This document shows positions 17,829 through 26,373 of a stretch of DNA of 39,812 nt, one piece after another (within the stretch, counting starts at the first letter, position 1; each line of letters opens with the position of its first letter). Under the pieces are notes generated by a model. That model saw only the letters and a list, made by a program, of their open reading frames with translations, did not search any database and was not told the origin of the DNA. Position numbers and translations under genes: made by a program. The stretch comes from an uncultured Lachnospiraceae bacterium (GTDB lineage: Bacteria > Bacillota > Clostridia > Lachnospirales > Lachnospiraceae), in NCBI GenBank assembly GCA_910585995.1, contig CAJUGG010000062.1, forward strand, positions 1 to 39,812, written 5' to 3'.

Positions 17829-18287
17829 GTGAAGAAATTTAAGTACAGGTTGGATACCGTGTTGGATTATAAGACCCAAGTGCTTGACAACTTAAAGACC
17901 GAGCACGCAGTCATTATGCAAAGTGTCAACAAAAAGCAGGAACAGATCACGGGGCTTAGGCAGGAGCTGGCAGGGTATCATGTTGGGTTTGACCAGATCA
18001 AAGAAGAAGGTGCCTCGATTGAGAGCTTTCGGCTGTTTGATCTGTGCATCGGCAGGATGGAACAGATCATCGACACAGAGAAAGAACATTTAAAAGTATT
18101 GCAGAAACAGGAAGATGCCAAGAAAAAAGAAGTGATTGAAGCAAAAGTGGACACTTCCCGTTATGAAAAACTAAAAGACAAAAAATACATAGAATATCAG
18201 AAGGCAGTAGCCAAAGCAGAAGAAGCATTTATCGAAGAATTTGTGTCCAATACAACCATGCAGAACAGACGTGAACAGAACGTCTGA
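17829..18287 (+). CDS. fliJ: Flagellar export protein FliJ
   Basis: FliJ is a small coiled-coil protein that inserts into the FliI ring and links it to FlhA. It has 152 residues that are almost wholly charged helix, beginning FKYRLDTVLDYKTQ, the usual FliJ opening. The start is GTG at 17829 after AAAGGAGAG. Identity is supported strongly by its position directly after fliI. Confidence 0.92.
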   Translation: MKKFKYRLDTVLDYKTQVLDNLKTEHAVIMQSVNKKQEQITGLRQELAGYHVGFDQIKEEGASIESFRLFDLCIGRMEQIIDTEKEHLKVLQKQEDAKKKEVIEAKVDTSRYEKLKDKKYIEYQKAVAKAEEAFIEEFVSNTTMQNRREQNV

Positions 18288-18375
18288 CAGATGTTTGCGG
18301 TAATCTCAGAGTTCCGATAAAAAAGGAGCACTGTTGATTATAAATTCATATGAATAAGAAGGAAGGAGGTAGTAA

Positions 18376-19623
18376 ATGGCGAAGATTGCAAATGTGCAGC
18401 TTCCTGTGAGACAGAATGGGCAGCTTCCCGTCCAGACGGCAAAGGATGTCAAAGGAGCAGATGATTTTGTCAATCTGCTGCAGCAAAAGACGGAGACAGC
18501 CAAGCAGCCAGACAAGACGGATGCTACAGGCAGCAAGGAGCAGCCAGACACAAAACCAGCTCTCAAAGAGCCAACAGAGCCAACAGAGCAGACAGAGCTT
18601 AAGGAAGAAGGTCCTGACAATCTGTTGGATCAGGCAGCATTAGAGCAGCTGGCCGTACAGATGTCGGTGGTATCCTCTTCGTGGCAGGAGCCTGTACAGA
18701 CGGAGATGCGGGCAGTATCAGCAGAGCTTGTACAGACAGAGGTGTCAGCAGTACCAGCGGAGCCTGTGGCAGATGTCATGGAAGCCATTGCAGAACCAGT
18801 TCTCACACCAGCAGTACCAGAGAGTGAAGGAGGATTACAAGAGGCAGCAGTCGAGAATCAGCCGGAACTTGTACCACAGGTGAAGACACAAAAGCCATAT
18901 GATAAGAGTCAGGAGGCTCCCAGAGAGTCCGTAAGGCCGTCCAAATCCACGGAGGCTGTAGAGACGCCAGAGATGTCAAATGAAGCACCAGAACCTCTTA
19001 AAAAGGCAGAGCCAGTCCATACGGCGGATGCGCAGACTTTGGATGCACAGGCGCCAAAGGAGCAGCCAAAGAGTTCACTGATGGAGGAGCAGGGCAGCCA
19101 GACCACATCTATGGAAGGGCAGGAAGTGACAGCAGCAGGAGCGGCAGTACAGCAGCCCGTGTCTCAGACAGAAGGTGTCTTTGAGACAGAGAAAAGCACT
19201 ACGACAGAGCTGAAGACCACGATGGAAGAACTTCCGCAGGAGCTTGGCAAAGCGCTCTCGTCTGGCAAGCTGAACGCGAACCGGACATTGACCGTTGAGT
19301 TAGAGCCGGCCTCTCTTGGCAAACTGACCATCAAAGTCAGCTATGAAGCAGGCAGGACCGCGGTATCCATCTTAGCATCCAATCCCAAATCTTTAGAGAT
19401 CCTGAATCAGAAGGCAACCGAGATTGCAGCGATCTTAAAGGAGCGGACCGGAGAAGAGACTGTGATCTATACCCAGGAGCCGCAGCAACAGCACGAAGAG
19501 GACTCCTACGACGGACATCAGGGCAGTCAAAGTCAGGAAAGAGAAGAGCGTTCCAGACAAGACGAAGGGAAAGAACGAGAGACCGAATCTTTTGCACAGC
19601 AGCTGAGACTGGGTCTTGTGTAA
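18376..19623 (+). CDS. fliK: Flagellar hook-length control protein FliK
   Basis: FliK measures the hook and switches export specificity by acting on FlhB. The 415-residue protein has a long, low-complexity N-terminal ruler region rich in Glu, Gln, Pro, Ala and Thr. The C-terminal Flg_hook domain is at about 292-372, with the core TLTVELEPASLGKLTIKVSY. The tail is charged, rich in Gln, Glu and Arg. The start follows AAGGAGG. The next gene, flgD, begins 18 nt after the stop. Confidence 0.92.
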   Translation: MAKIANVQLPVRQNGQLPVQTAKDVKGADDFVNLLQQKTETAKQPDKTDATGSKEQPDTKPALKEPTEPTEQTELKEEGPDNLLDQAALEQLAVQMSVVSSSWQEPVQTEMRAVSAELVQTEVSAVPAEPVADVMEAIAEPVLTPAVPESEGGLQEAAVENQPELVPQVKTQKPYDKSQEAPRESVRPSKSTEAVETPEMSNEAPEPLKKAEPVHTADAQTLDAQAPKEQPKSSLMEEQGSQTTSMEGQEVTAAGAAVQQPVSQTEGVFETEKSTTTELKTTMEELPQELGKALSSGKLNANRTLTVELEPASLGKLTIKVSYEAGRTAVSILASNPKSLEILNQKATEIAAILKERTGEETVIYTQEPQQQHEEDSYDGHQGSQSQEREERSRQDEGKERETESFAQQLRLGLV

Positions 19624-19641
19624 CAGCAGAAAGGAGAACAT

Positions 19642-20541
19642 ATGGCAGATATTACCATCAGCGGAAGCAACGATCCGTATACCATACAGAGTTATACGGC
19701 GGAGGCCAATGATAAAAATACGCTGGATATGGTAGACTATTTTAAGCTTCTGGCCGCACAGCTTCAGAACCAGGATATGACCAATCCGATGGACAACAGC
19801 GAGATGATGGCGCAGATGATCCAGATGGGTATGATGCAGGCTATGACATCGATGACAGATGCCACAGAAGCAGCAACAGCCACCACGACACAGACGTATG
19901 CAGCCAGCCTGATCGGCCAGGAAGTGACGGTTATGGTGACAGAGGAGAGCACTACCGGGGTACAGGTTCCGGTCGGTGTCAGATATGCCAAAGTGGAATA
20001 TGTAAGCTTTGTCAACGGGATTCCTAAGTTCAAACTCGAAGGAGACTCGAAGGAGTACGAGATGTCCTACTTAGTAGGTGTGGGCAAATGTAAAGATCCT
20101 TTTGCCAAGCCAGAAGAGGATGACAAGGACGACGATAAAGTAGAAGGTTCCGAAGGATCTGATTCCGGAGAAGACGCAGGGACGACTACTGGACCGGAAG
20201 AAGTACCAGGAGCCGGCGGGACCGAAGGCAGCGAAGGTTCCAAGGATGAGACCGAAGGGGAAGGTACAGGCGTGGGTGATCTGCCGACCGGGGATGGCCA
20301 GACCACAGGAAGTACCACGACTCCAGAGGAAGTACCAGGAGCCGGCAGCGAGACAGGCACGACCAAAGGCAGTGAGGCGGCAGCGAATCAGCCCCAGACT
20401 GCACCACAGGAAGTGACAGAAGCCGCACAGCAGACAGCAGGAGGAGACGAAGCTTTAGCAGAAACAACACCTGACAACGTCTCAGAGACTGATGAAATAC
20501 AGCAGTCCGTAGAGCCTGCACAGGAGGCAGCGGGAGCTTAG
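19642..20541 (+). CDS. flgD: Flagellar hook-capping protein FlgD with long acidic tail
   Basis: FlgD forms the cap under which hook subunits assemble. The conserved N-terminal part lies at about 26-75 and includes YFKLLAAQLQNQDMTNPMDN. A short beta-rich domain spans about 88-148. The remaining residues (151-299) are an unusual acidic, Gly/Thr/Glu/Pro-rich tail without folded character, and the phrase EEVPGAG occurs twice in it. The typical Ig-like insert is not evident. FlgD proteins of close to 300 residues exist, but here about half the length is this tail. It follows fliK by 18 nt with SD AAAGGAG. Confidence 0.9.
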   Translation: MADITISGSNDPYTIQSYTAEANDKNTLDMVDYFKLLAAQLQNQDMTNPMDNSEMMAQMIQMGMMQAMTSMTDATEAATATTTQTYAASLIGQEVTVMVTEESTTGVQVPVGVRYAKVEYVSFVNGIPKFKLEGDSKEYEMSYLVGVGKCKDPFAKPEEDDKDDDKVEGSEGSDSGEDAGTTTGPEEVPGAGGTEGSEGSKDETEGEGTGVGDLPTGDGQTTGSTTTPEEVPGAGSETGTTKGSEAAANQPQTAPQEVTEAAQQTAGGDEALAETTPDNVSETDEIQQSVEPAQEAAGA

Positions 20542-20623
20542 GAGGCTTTTGGATCTTTTTGTCGACATAAAATTGCGGGAGTTTACAAAAGAACTATGGC
20601 TTTTTGGAAGAAAGGGATATATA

Positions 20624-21007
20624 ATGGAGATTAATGGAGTTCATCGCTTGGAAAATGGGAGGGCCGGATCAGGTGGTCAGAGCCAGCAAGCAGCTGGAGC
20701 CGATGGGAACCAGATGTCCTTTGAAAGACTGCTTAGGCAGCAGGCCGGAGGAGATGGCCTCAGTTTTTCCAAACATGCCGCAAAACGTATGAATGAACGG
20801 GGACTGGCGTTTGACAGTCAACTGATGAGCAACCTGGAACATGCCGTAGAGGATGCACGCAAAAAGGGCGCGCGGGATGTGGCAGTGATCGGTGCTCAGG
20901 GTGTCTTTATCGTCAATGTACCCAACAATACCGTCGTGACGACGATGTCACAGAGCGATATGAAAGAACGTGTGTTCACTAATATTGATAGTGCCGTCCT
21001 GATGTAG
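20624..21007 (+). CDS. Flagellar operon protein, TIGR02530-like
   Basis: This is a 127-residue protein of the small family found between flgD and flgE in many Firmicutes. Seen here are a Gly/Gln-rich N-terminus, then FSKHAAKRMNERGL and a mixed alpha/beta C-terminus ending in NNTVVTTMSQ. That pattern fits the family usually named flagellar operon protein; its molecular role is not settled. The start at 20624 after GAAAGGG gives MEINGVHRL; an upstream in-frame ATG at 20549 has no SD. Position rather than motif carries most of the assignment. Confidence 0.8.
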   Translation: MEINGVHRLENGRAGSGGQSQQAAGADGNQMSFERLLRQQAGGDGLSFSKHAAKRMNERGLAFDSQLMSNLEHAVEDARKKGARDVAVIGAQGVFIVNVPNNTVVTTMSQSDMKERVFTNIDSAVLM

Positions 21008-21097
21008 CTGGACCTCGCAGAGGGGGCTGTGTCTGCCTGCCCGACTGGCAGACAGACCTGTGGACGGACAGAAGAAAAAGAAAGGAAAAAAAGATAG

Positions 21098-22105
21098 ATG
21101 TTAAGATCAATGGACTCGGCCGTATCAGGCCTTCGGGCGCACCAGAATAAACTGGATGTCATCGGACACAATATTGCAAACGTAAATACCAATGGATTTA
21201 AATCACAGAGTTATACTTTTAAGGATACAATGTATCAGACGTCGACGGCGTCTACGAATGGTACAGCTACTGCCGGCGGTGTCAATGCAGCTCAGTATGG
21301 TTATGGTGCGTTAATGGGAGTGATCTCCATGGATATGACAGCTAGTACGCCTACATATAAAGGTGGCTTTAACGCAACGATTGACGGCTCTGGTTTTTTT
21401 GTCACCAATACAACAAAGATTCTTGGAGGAGTTCCAGTTACTGGTACAGATGATGTTTCATTAAAAAAGAACGATTTTGGATTTACCCGAGTTGGACAGT
21501 TTAATATAGACAGCAATGGCTATATTACAGATGGTAATGGTAATTTTGTATATGGCTTTCGGACAAATGATGATGGTACAAAACAGTCAACAAAGTTAGA
21601 AGCTTTGCGTGTTCCATGTGAAGTAAATCAAGACAAGGATGGAAATTATACATATACTTATAATGATACAGATGGTCCTGTTGAAGCAATTGATGTCCAA
21701 ATTAATAAAATGGGAGATATTCAGATATCAGTAAAACATAATTATCAATACGAAGAAGATGATGGTACTGGTACTGGTACTATGGTAGAAAAGACTGGGC
21801 AAAAAACGTCTACAATTACGATTGGTCAGGTTGCTGTGGCTACTTTTCAGAATGAAGAAGGTTTGACCAAGGATGGTAATGGCTATTATGTAACAACTGA
21901 GTCAGACAATACAGGTACGTGTAGTGCTGCCGCACCTGGCGATGGTCGTTCCACCCTTATGCCCGGCTACCTCGAAGCCTCCAACGTGGATATGGCTACC
22001 GAGTTTGCCGAGATGATTATGACCCAGAGAGGTTTCCAGGCCAATTCCAAGATTATCACAGTCAGCGATGAGATCCTCAATGACCTCATTAATATGAAAC
22101 GGTAA
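21098..22105 (+). CDS. flgE: Flagellar hook protein FlgE
   Basis: FlgE polymerises into the hook. The 335-residue protein has the N-terminal motif VIGHNIANVNTNGFKSQSYT and the matching C-terminal helix NVDMATEFAEMIMTQRGFQA, which together build the hook core. The middle (about residues 30-280) is the variable surface domain. That part is strikingly AT-rich: two sampled 60-base lines each have 19 G/C, against 29 in the line near the 5' end and 33 near the 3' end. This suggests replacement of the central domain by recombination. The stop codon overlaps an ATG (TAATG) that opens a frame leading into flbD. Confidence 0.95.
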   Translation: MLRSMDSAVSGLRAHQNKLDVIGHNIANVNTNGFKSQSYTFKDTMYQTSTASTNGTATAGGVNAAQYGYGALMGVISMDMTASTPTYKGGFNATIDGSGFFVTNTTKILGGVPVTGTDDVSLKKNDFGFTRVGQFNIDSNGYITDGNGNFVYGFRTNDDGTKQSTKLEALRVPCEVNQDKDGNYTYTYNDTDGPVEAIDVQINKMGDIQISVKHNYQYEEDDGTGTGTMVEKTGQKTSTITIGQVAVATFQNEEGLTKDGNGYYVTTESDNTGTCSAAAPGDGRSTLMPGYLEASNVDMATEFAEMIMTQRGFQANSKIITVSDEILNDLINMKR

Positions 22106-22260
22106 TGTCTTTCTTTAAAAAACGGCGTAGTGCCGACCAGAAGATGATGGATAGAATACGCGAGCCGCGTATGGACAGAATCAGAGTGGAGGGCCGCGAT
22201 CCGCGCGGCTCTCACCTGAGTTCTGAAGCGACTCAGGAGACGGACAGCGGGGGGAAAGAG

Positions 22261-22458
22261 ATGATTAAGGTAACACGGTTAAGCGGTGAAGTGTTGTATC
22301 TGAATATTTTACAAATCGAATCCATGGAATCCATACCAGAGACTAAGATTAAGATGATGAATGGCTATTATTACCTGGTTAAAGATACGGCAGAATCCGT
22401 TGTGGAGCAGTTACGGTCTTTTTATAAAAGCTGTATCATACCAGAAAAGGTTTTGTGA
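22261..22458 (+). CDS. flbD: Flagellar protein FlbD (SwrD family)
   Basis: FlbD is a small cytoplasmic protein of Firmicute flagellar operons. Its Bacillus subtilis homologue SwrD increases motor power. The 65-residue sequence begins MIKVTRLSGEVLYLN, the family hallmark, and contains an ESIPETKIKMMNG segment. The start at 22261 follows GGGGGG. The frame is open back to an ATG at 22105 that overlaps the flgE stop; that would add 52 charged residues (FFKKRRS...). The extension has no SD but could be reached by coupling. The next gene is motA, as in many clostridia. Confidence 0.9.
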   Translation: MIKVTRLSGEVLYLNILQIESMESIPETKIKMMNGYYYLVKDTAESVVEQLRSFYKSCIIPEKVL

Positions 22459-22491
22459 TAGAACACATATTCGATATGCTTTTTATTGCTA

Positions 22492-22573
22492 TGTACAATA
22501 GATTGCCGGCTCCGCCAGCAAACCTATTGTCTTGTACGATAGATTACTGGTTTTGCCAGCAAATCTATTGTCT
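22492..22573 (+). repeat. Two tandem 41-nt hairpin repeats before motA
   Basis: Two 41-nt units (22492-22532 and 22533-22573) both begin TGTAC and end CTATTGTCT. Each forms a hairpin: CAATAG pairs with CTATTG and TTGC pairs with GCAA in the first, and CTGG pairs with CCAG in the second. The units differ at several positions, yet pairing is largely kept. They lie between flbD and the motA ribosome binding site and may tune mRNA stability or motA expression. Confidence 0.75.
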
Positions 22574-22617
22574 TGAATAAGAAAAAATTGCTGATATTTA
22601 GCAAGGAGGAGTAAATA

Positions 22618-23430
22618 ATGGATGTAACAACGCTTATCGGTATCGTGATGGGCATGGGACTGGTTGTATGGGGGATCGGAACCTCGAAACTGGGCAATTT
22701 TATCGACTTTCAAAGTTTGGCAATCGTGCTCGGCGGAACCATTGCAGCTGTGCTGGCCAGCTACCCCTTCCGTATCTTAAAAGATATACCAAAGCAGCTT
22801 ATGGTATTGACCCGCGGGAAAAAATATGATATTCCTAAATTAGTGGATCAATTAGTAGACTTGGCCATGTTAGCCAGACAGAATGGTCTGCTGGCGCTGG
22901 AGGAGAAGGCAGAAGAGATCAAAGACCCGTTCTTAAAACAGAGTGTGCTGATGATCGTGGATGCCAACGACCCGGACAAGGTTCGTTCCATGCTGGAAAA
23001 GCAGATGGACGATATGATGGCCAGACATGATGAAGCCGCAGGTCTCTATGAAAAAGCATCCTCTTACTGTCCGGCATTTGGTATGGTCGGTACGCTGATC
23101 GGTCTGATCAATATGTTAAAAGGTATGAACTTAGACGGAGGCGGCGGTGCCAGCACGCTCGGAGAAGATATGTCTGTGGCATTGATCACGACCTTTTACG
23201 GCAGTTTGTTTGCCAATCTGTTCTTCCAGCCGATTGCGAAGAAGCTTCGTGTACGGCAAGCGGAAGAAGAACTTTTCTGTATGACAGTAATCGAAGGTAT
23301 TATGGGGATCCAGGCAGGTGAGAATCCGAAATTCTTAAGAGAACATCTGTTGTCCTGTATGAAACAGTCTCAGCAGAAGAAGCTTCTCTTAAAGGCAGCA
23401 CAGAGCCAGGGAGGCGGTGAACAAGGCTGA
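22618..23430 (+). CDS. motA: Flagellar stator protein MotA
   Basis: MotA is the ion-channel stator subunit that presses on FliG. The 270-residue protein has four membrane segments. The signature around the third, CPAFGMVGTLIGLINMLKGM, contains the conserved proline and glycines of the MotA/PomA family. The cytoplasmic loop between TM2 and TM3 is long and charged. The start follows AAGGAGGAG. The stop overlaps the motB start (TGATG), so the stator subunits are coupled. Whether protons or sodium drive the motor cannot be settled from this sequence alone. Confidence 0.97.
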   Translation: MDVTTLIGIVMGMGLVVWGIGTSKLGNFIDFQSLAIVLGGTIAAVLASYPFRILKDIPKQLMVLTRGKKYDIPKLVDQLVDLAMLARQNGLLALEEKAEEIKDPFLKQSVLMIVDANDPDKVRSMLEKQMDDMMARHDEAAGLYEKASSYCPAFGMVGTLIGLINMLKGMNLDGGGGASTLGEDMSVALITTFYGSLFANLFFQPIAKKLRVRQAEEELFCMTVIEGIMGIQAGENPKFLREHLLSCMKQSQQKKLLLKAAQSQGGGEQG

Positions 23431-24386
23431 TGAGCAGACGAAAAAAAGGCGGAGGCGGTGAAGACTGCGGAAGCTGGATGGATACTTATGGTGACATGGT
23501 GACACTGTTGCTCTGTTTCTTTGTAATGTTGTATTCCATGTCGAGCTTAGACCAGCAAAAATGGGAGATCTTTGTCAAGAGTATCTTCCCTAATTCCGGT
23601 GAGACGGAACAGATCGCAATTAACCAGGATATCTCTGAGGCGGAGTATGATGTGTCAGGAAATATGGATTTTGATGAGTCCATCTCCGACCCAAACAATC
23701 CAGAAGAGCTGTATATTGCTCTGATGGAAGCACTGACCAGCAGCGGTGTCGAGGGAGTGTCGATCTCCCGTCAGGATGGCTATACATTTTTACTGTTTGA
23801 AAACCAGGCGTTTTTTAATGGAGACAGCTCAGAACTGACCGATGAAGCGATTGGGATTCTGGATATTCTGTGCAGTGTCTTAGAACCATATGATGAGAAT
23901 ATCTCTCAGATTAATATTATGGGACACACAGCACAGGCGCGGGCAGACAGAGCGAACAATGCAAGGACGGACCGGGTGCTCTCTGCTATGCGTTCCGCGG
24001 AGGTGGCAGCCTATATCCAGCAGCAGAATGTGATTGACCCAAGTAAACTGGTTGGGCTTAGCTTTGGCCAGTACCGTTCAGTGGATGACAACCAGACCAG
24101 TGAAGGAAGGGCCAAGAACCGAAGAGTAGAATTTCTGATCGTGGACAGCGGAGCCGATATCAAGTCCATGAATGATTATTATGATGAATTTTTGGATGAT
24201 CTGGATGCTGGTAATGTATTAGTAACGGGAGCCGATAATGCCGCAGAGGCTTTTGAGACCGTTGGCGGCGGTTCGGAAGGAGCAGCAAGCGCGATTCCAG
24301 AGGAGGAACTGAATCCATCGGAGGAAACGACGACTGCGCCGGAAGGAGAAGCAACTCCTCCCGAAGGAGAGATCACTCAGGAATAA
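23430..24386 (+). CDS. motB: Flagellar stator protein MotB
   Basis: MotB anchors the stator to peptidoglycan and carries the ion-binding aspartate. The 318-residue protein has a short basic N-terminus and one membrane helix, with D22 in TYGDMVTLLLCFFVMLYS. An OmpA-like peptidoglycan-binding domain follows at about 120-240 (for example NIMGHTAQARADRANNARTD). The C-terminal 70 residues are acidic and low in complexity, ending TPPEGEITQE, an extra tail. The start overlaps the motA stop. fliL, often found near here, is absent. Confidence 0.96.
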   Translation: MSRRKKGGGGEDCGSWMDTYGDMVTLLLCFFVMLYSMSSLDQQKWEIFVKSIFPNSGETEQIAINQDISEAEYDVSGNMDFDESISDPNNPEELYIALMEALTSSGVEGVSISRQDGYTFLLFENQAFFNGDSSELTDEAIGILDILCSVLEPYDENISQINIMGHTAQARADRANNARTDRVLSAMRSAEVAAYIQQQNVIDPSKLVGLSFGQYRSVDDNQTSEGRAKNRRVEFLIVDSGADIKSMNDYYDEFLDDLDAGNVLVTGADNAAEAFETVGGGSEGAASAIPEEELNPSEETTTAPEGEATPPEGEITQE

Positions 24387-24411
24387 CTATTGAGAAAAGG
24401 TGGCTTTTTAG

Positions 24412-25470
24412 ATGTCAGATGTATTGTCCCAAAGTCAGATTGACGCGCTTTTAAAGTCCATGCAGCCGGGGGGCGGCCAGGAAGAACCGGAAAAAGCGGA
24501 GAAAAAAGAAAAGACTGTGACCGAGACGGTTAAGTATAGTAAATACGATTTTTACAGCCCCAGAAAATTTACAAAGGATAAGATGAAGATTCTGACCAGC
24601 GTGTTCGAAAATTATGCGCGGATCATAACTTCTCAGATCAATGGTGTGTTCCGGGTCATGACCGACATCACAGTCCTGGAGGTACAGGAGCGTCGTTATT
24701 ATGAGTACGTCAACTCGCTCAATGAGAATGATTCCGTCACTCTGGTAGAGGCTTCAATACAGGATCATAACAAGAATATGGTTCCTTTGATGATCTATGT
24801 GACGCCTGGGTTGGTCATCACGCTGATCGAACATATGTTGGGCGGCGGCGACCAGGTCATTAAGGTCGAGGCAGGATATCGCTATTCGGATGTGGAGATT
24901 GCCTTGTACCGCAGGATTCTTTCCTATCTGATCCAGGCTTTAAAGGATGGTTTTGCCAACTATATCAGTATGGATTTCAAGGCTCTCAGGATTGAAGACA
25001 ATCCCAGTATGATGCAGGATGTGGGCCTGGATGAGACGGTGGCGATCATCCATCTGAATGTGGATGTCTCCGGTCTTGCCGTGGAGAAGATCCGGATCTG
25101 TATGCCAGGTACGCTGTTGGAGAACATCTTCCATGTGATCGACATGCGTAAGCATATTGCAAGAGGCTATGCCTATGAGGATAACAAGGATACAATCCTG
25201 GAGAACATCAGGGATTCCCTGCTTCCGGTTACGGGGCAGCTTGGAACGATCACGCTCGATGTGAGTGATATCTATCACTTAAAAGAGGGTGATGTGATAG
25301 ATATGAGTAAGCCAAAAGACAAAGATGTGAAACTGTTTGTTGGCCGTCAGCCTTGGTTTACCGGCAAGATGGGTATCTATAAAAAGAATGTGGCAGTGCG
25401 GATTAACCAAAGACTCTACGAGGAAGAAGAGAGTCTGGAGGGAGAACCGGAAGCGGCTGCATCTGAATAA
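24412..25470 (+). CDS. fliM: Flagellar motor switch protein FliM
   Basis: FliM is the C-ring protein that binds CheY-P and passes the switching signal to FliG. The N-terminus VLSQSQIDALLKSM is the conserved CheY-docking motif. A charged linker follows, then the CheC-like middle domain with the conserved loop HMLGGGD, and the SpoA domain at the C-terminus (about 255-335). The length of 352 is slightly above that of Bacillus FliM because of an acidic tail. cheY and fliY lie just downstream. Confidence 0.97.
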   Translation: MSDVLSQSQIDALLKSMQPGGGQEEPEKAEKKEKTVTETVKYSKYDFYSPRKFTKDKMKILTSVFENYARIITSQINGVFRVMTDITVLEVQERRYYEYVNSLNENDSVTLVEASIQDHNKNMVPLMIYVTPGLVITLIEHMLGGGDQVIKVEAGYRYSDVEIALYRRILSYLIQALKDGFANYISMDFKALRIEDNPSMMQDVGLDETVAIIHLNVDVSGLAVEKIRICMPGTLLENIFHVIDMRKHIARGYAYEDNKDTILENIRDSLLPVTGQLGTITLDVSDIYHLKEGDVIDMSKPKDKDVKLFVGRQPWFTGKMGIYKKNVAVRINQRLYEEEESLEGEPEAAASE

Positions 25471-25516
25471 ATTACATGTTTAAATTAATTAATCAGGAAA
25501 GTGAGAGGAAAGAACA

Positions 25517-25879
25517 ATGGCAAAGATTATGCTGGTTGATGATGCTGCATTTATGAGAATGATGGTCAAGAACACTTTGATGAAGAGTGGATATGACAAT
25601 TTTGTAGAGGCACAGGATGGAGCAGAAGCCGTTAAGAAGTATGAAGAAGAGAATCCGGATATGGTGATTATGGATATTACCATGCCCAATATGGATGGAC
25701 TTCAGGCACTGAAGGCGATCAAAGGAAACCATCCGGATGCCAAGATTGTTATGTGTACAGCTATGGGTCAGGAGAGCATGGTAGTGGATGCGATCAAATC
25801 CGGAGCAAAAGATTTTATCGTAAAACCTTTTAACCAGGAGCGTATTGTGGAGACTGTCAAGACAATCTTGGGACAATAA
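25517..25879 (+). CDS. cheY: Chemotaxis response regulator CheY
   Basis: CheY is the diffusible signal from CheA to the motor. This 120-residue single receiver domain has D8 and D9, phospho-acceptor D53 (MDITMPNMDG), the switch threonine T81 and K103 in VKPF. It lies between fliM and flgC/fliY, next to its targets. The start follows GAGAGGAA. Confidence 0.96.
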   Translation: MAKIMLVDDAAFMRMMVKNTLMKSGYDNFVEAQDGAEAVKKYEEENPDMVIMDITMPNMDGLQALKAIKGNHPDAKIVMCTAMGQESMVVDAIKSGAKDFIVKPFNQERIVETVKTILGQ

Positions 25880-25897
25880 GGAGCAGGAGGAAAAAGT

Positions 25898-26347
25898 ATG
25901 GCTTTTTTAAGCTCATTTGATATTAGTGCATCTGCACTTAGCGCACAGCGTCTCAGGATGGATATCGCAGCGGAGAATATCTCCAATATCGATACGACCC
26001 GGACAGAAGAAGGGGGCGCCTATCGCCGGAAGGATGTGGTGTTTGAGAGCTATGGTTCCGGCTCTTTTCAGGAAGCGATGAGAAGTGCTGCACAGGGTAA
26101 GGGAATCCCAAGCCGTAATGTGGGCGTACGGGTAGCAGAGATCGTAGAGGATGACCGGGAGATGAAGATGGTATACAATCCGGGACATCCAGATGCCAAC
26201 GAAGACGGTTTTGTTGAGATGCCCAATGTGGACCTTTTAAAAGAAACGATTGATTCCATGTCAGCGACCAGGTCCTACGACGCGAATGTCACAGCATTGA
26301 ACGCACTCAAAATGATGGCGCAGAAAGCGCTGGACATCGGAAAGTAA
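25898..26347 (+). CDS. flgC: Flagellar proximal rod protein FlgC, displaced from flgB
   Basis: FlgC builds the proximal rod with FlgB and FlgF. The 149-residue protein has the typical N-terminus SALSAQRLRMDIAAENISNI and the C-terminal motif NVDLLKETIDSMSATRSYDA. The common order is flgB-flgC-fliE; here flgC stands 13 kb from flgB, between cheY and fliY. It has its own strong AGGAGG site. Sequence and length are normal, so the move is one of position, not function. Confidence 0.96.
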   Translation: MAFLSSFDISASALSAQRLRMDIAAENISNIDTTRTEEGGAYRRKDVVFESYGSGSFQEAMRSAAQGKGIPSRNVGVRVAEIVEDDREMKMVYNPGHPDANEDGFVEMPNVDLLKETIDSMSATRSYDANVTALNALKMMAQKALDIGK

Positions 26348-26373
26348 AATAGGACAAAAGGAGATATAGAGAA

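Noticed and set aside
20067..20366. Minus-strand frame rich in Ser, Pro and Val inside flgD
   Set aside because: It is a shadow of the low-complexity flgD tail.
22492..22573. Possible CRISPR-like repeat
   Set aside because: Only two directly abutting units without spacers; they are hairpin repeats.
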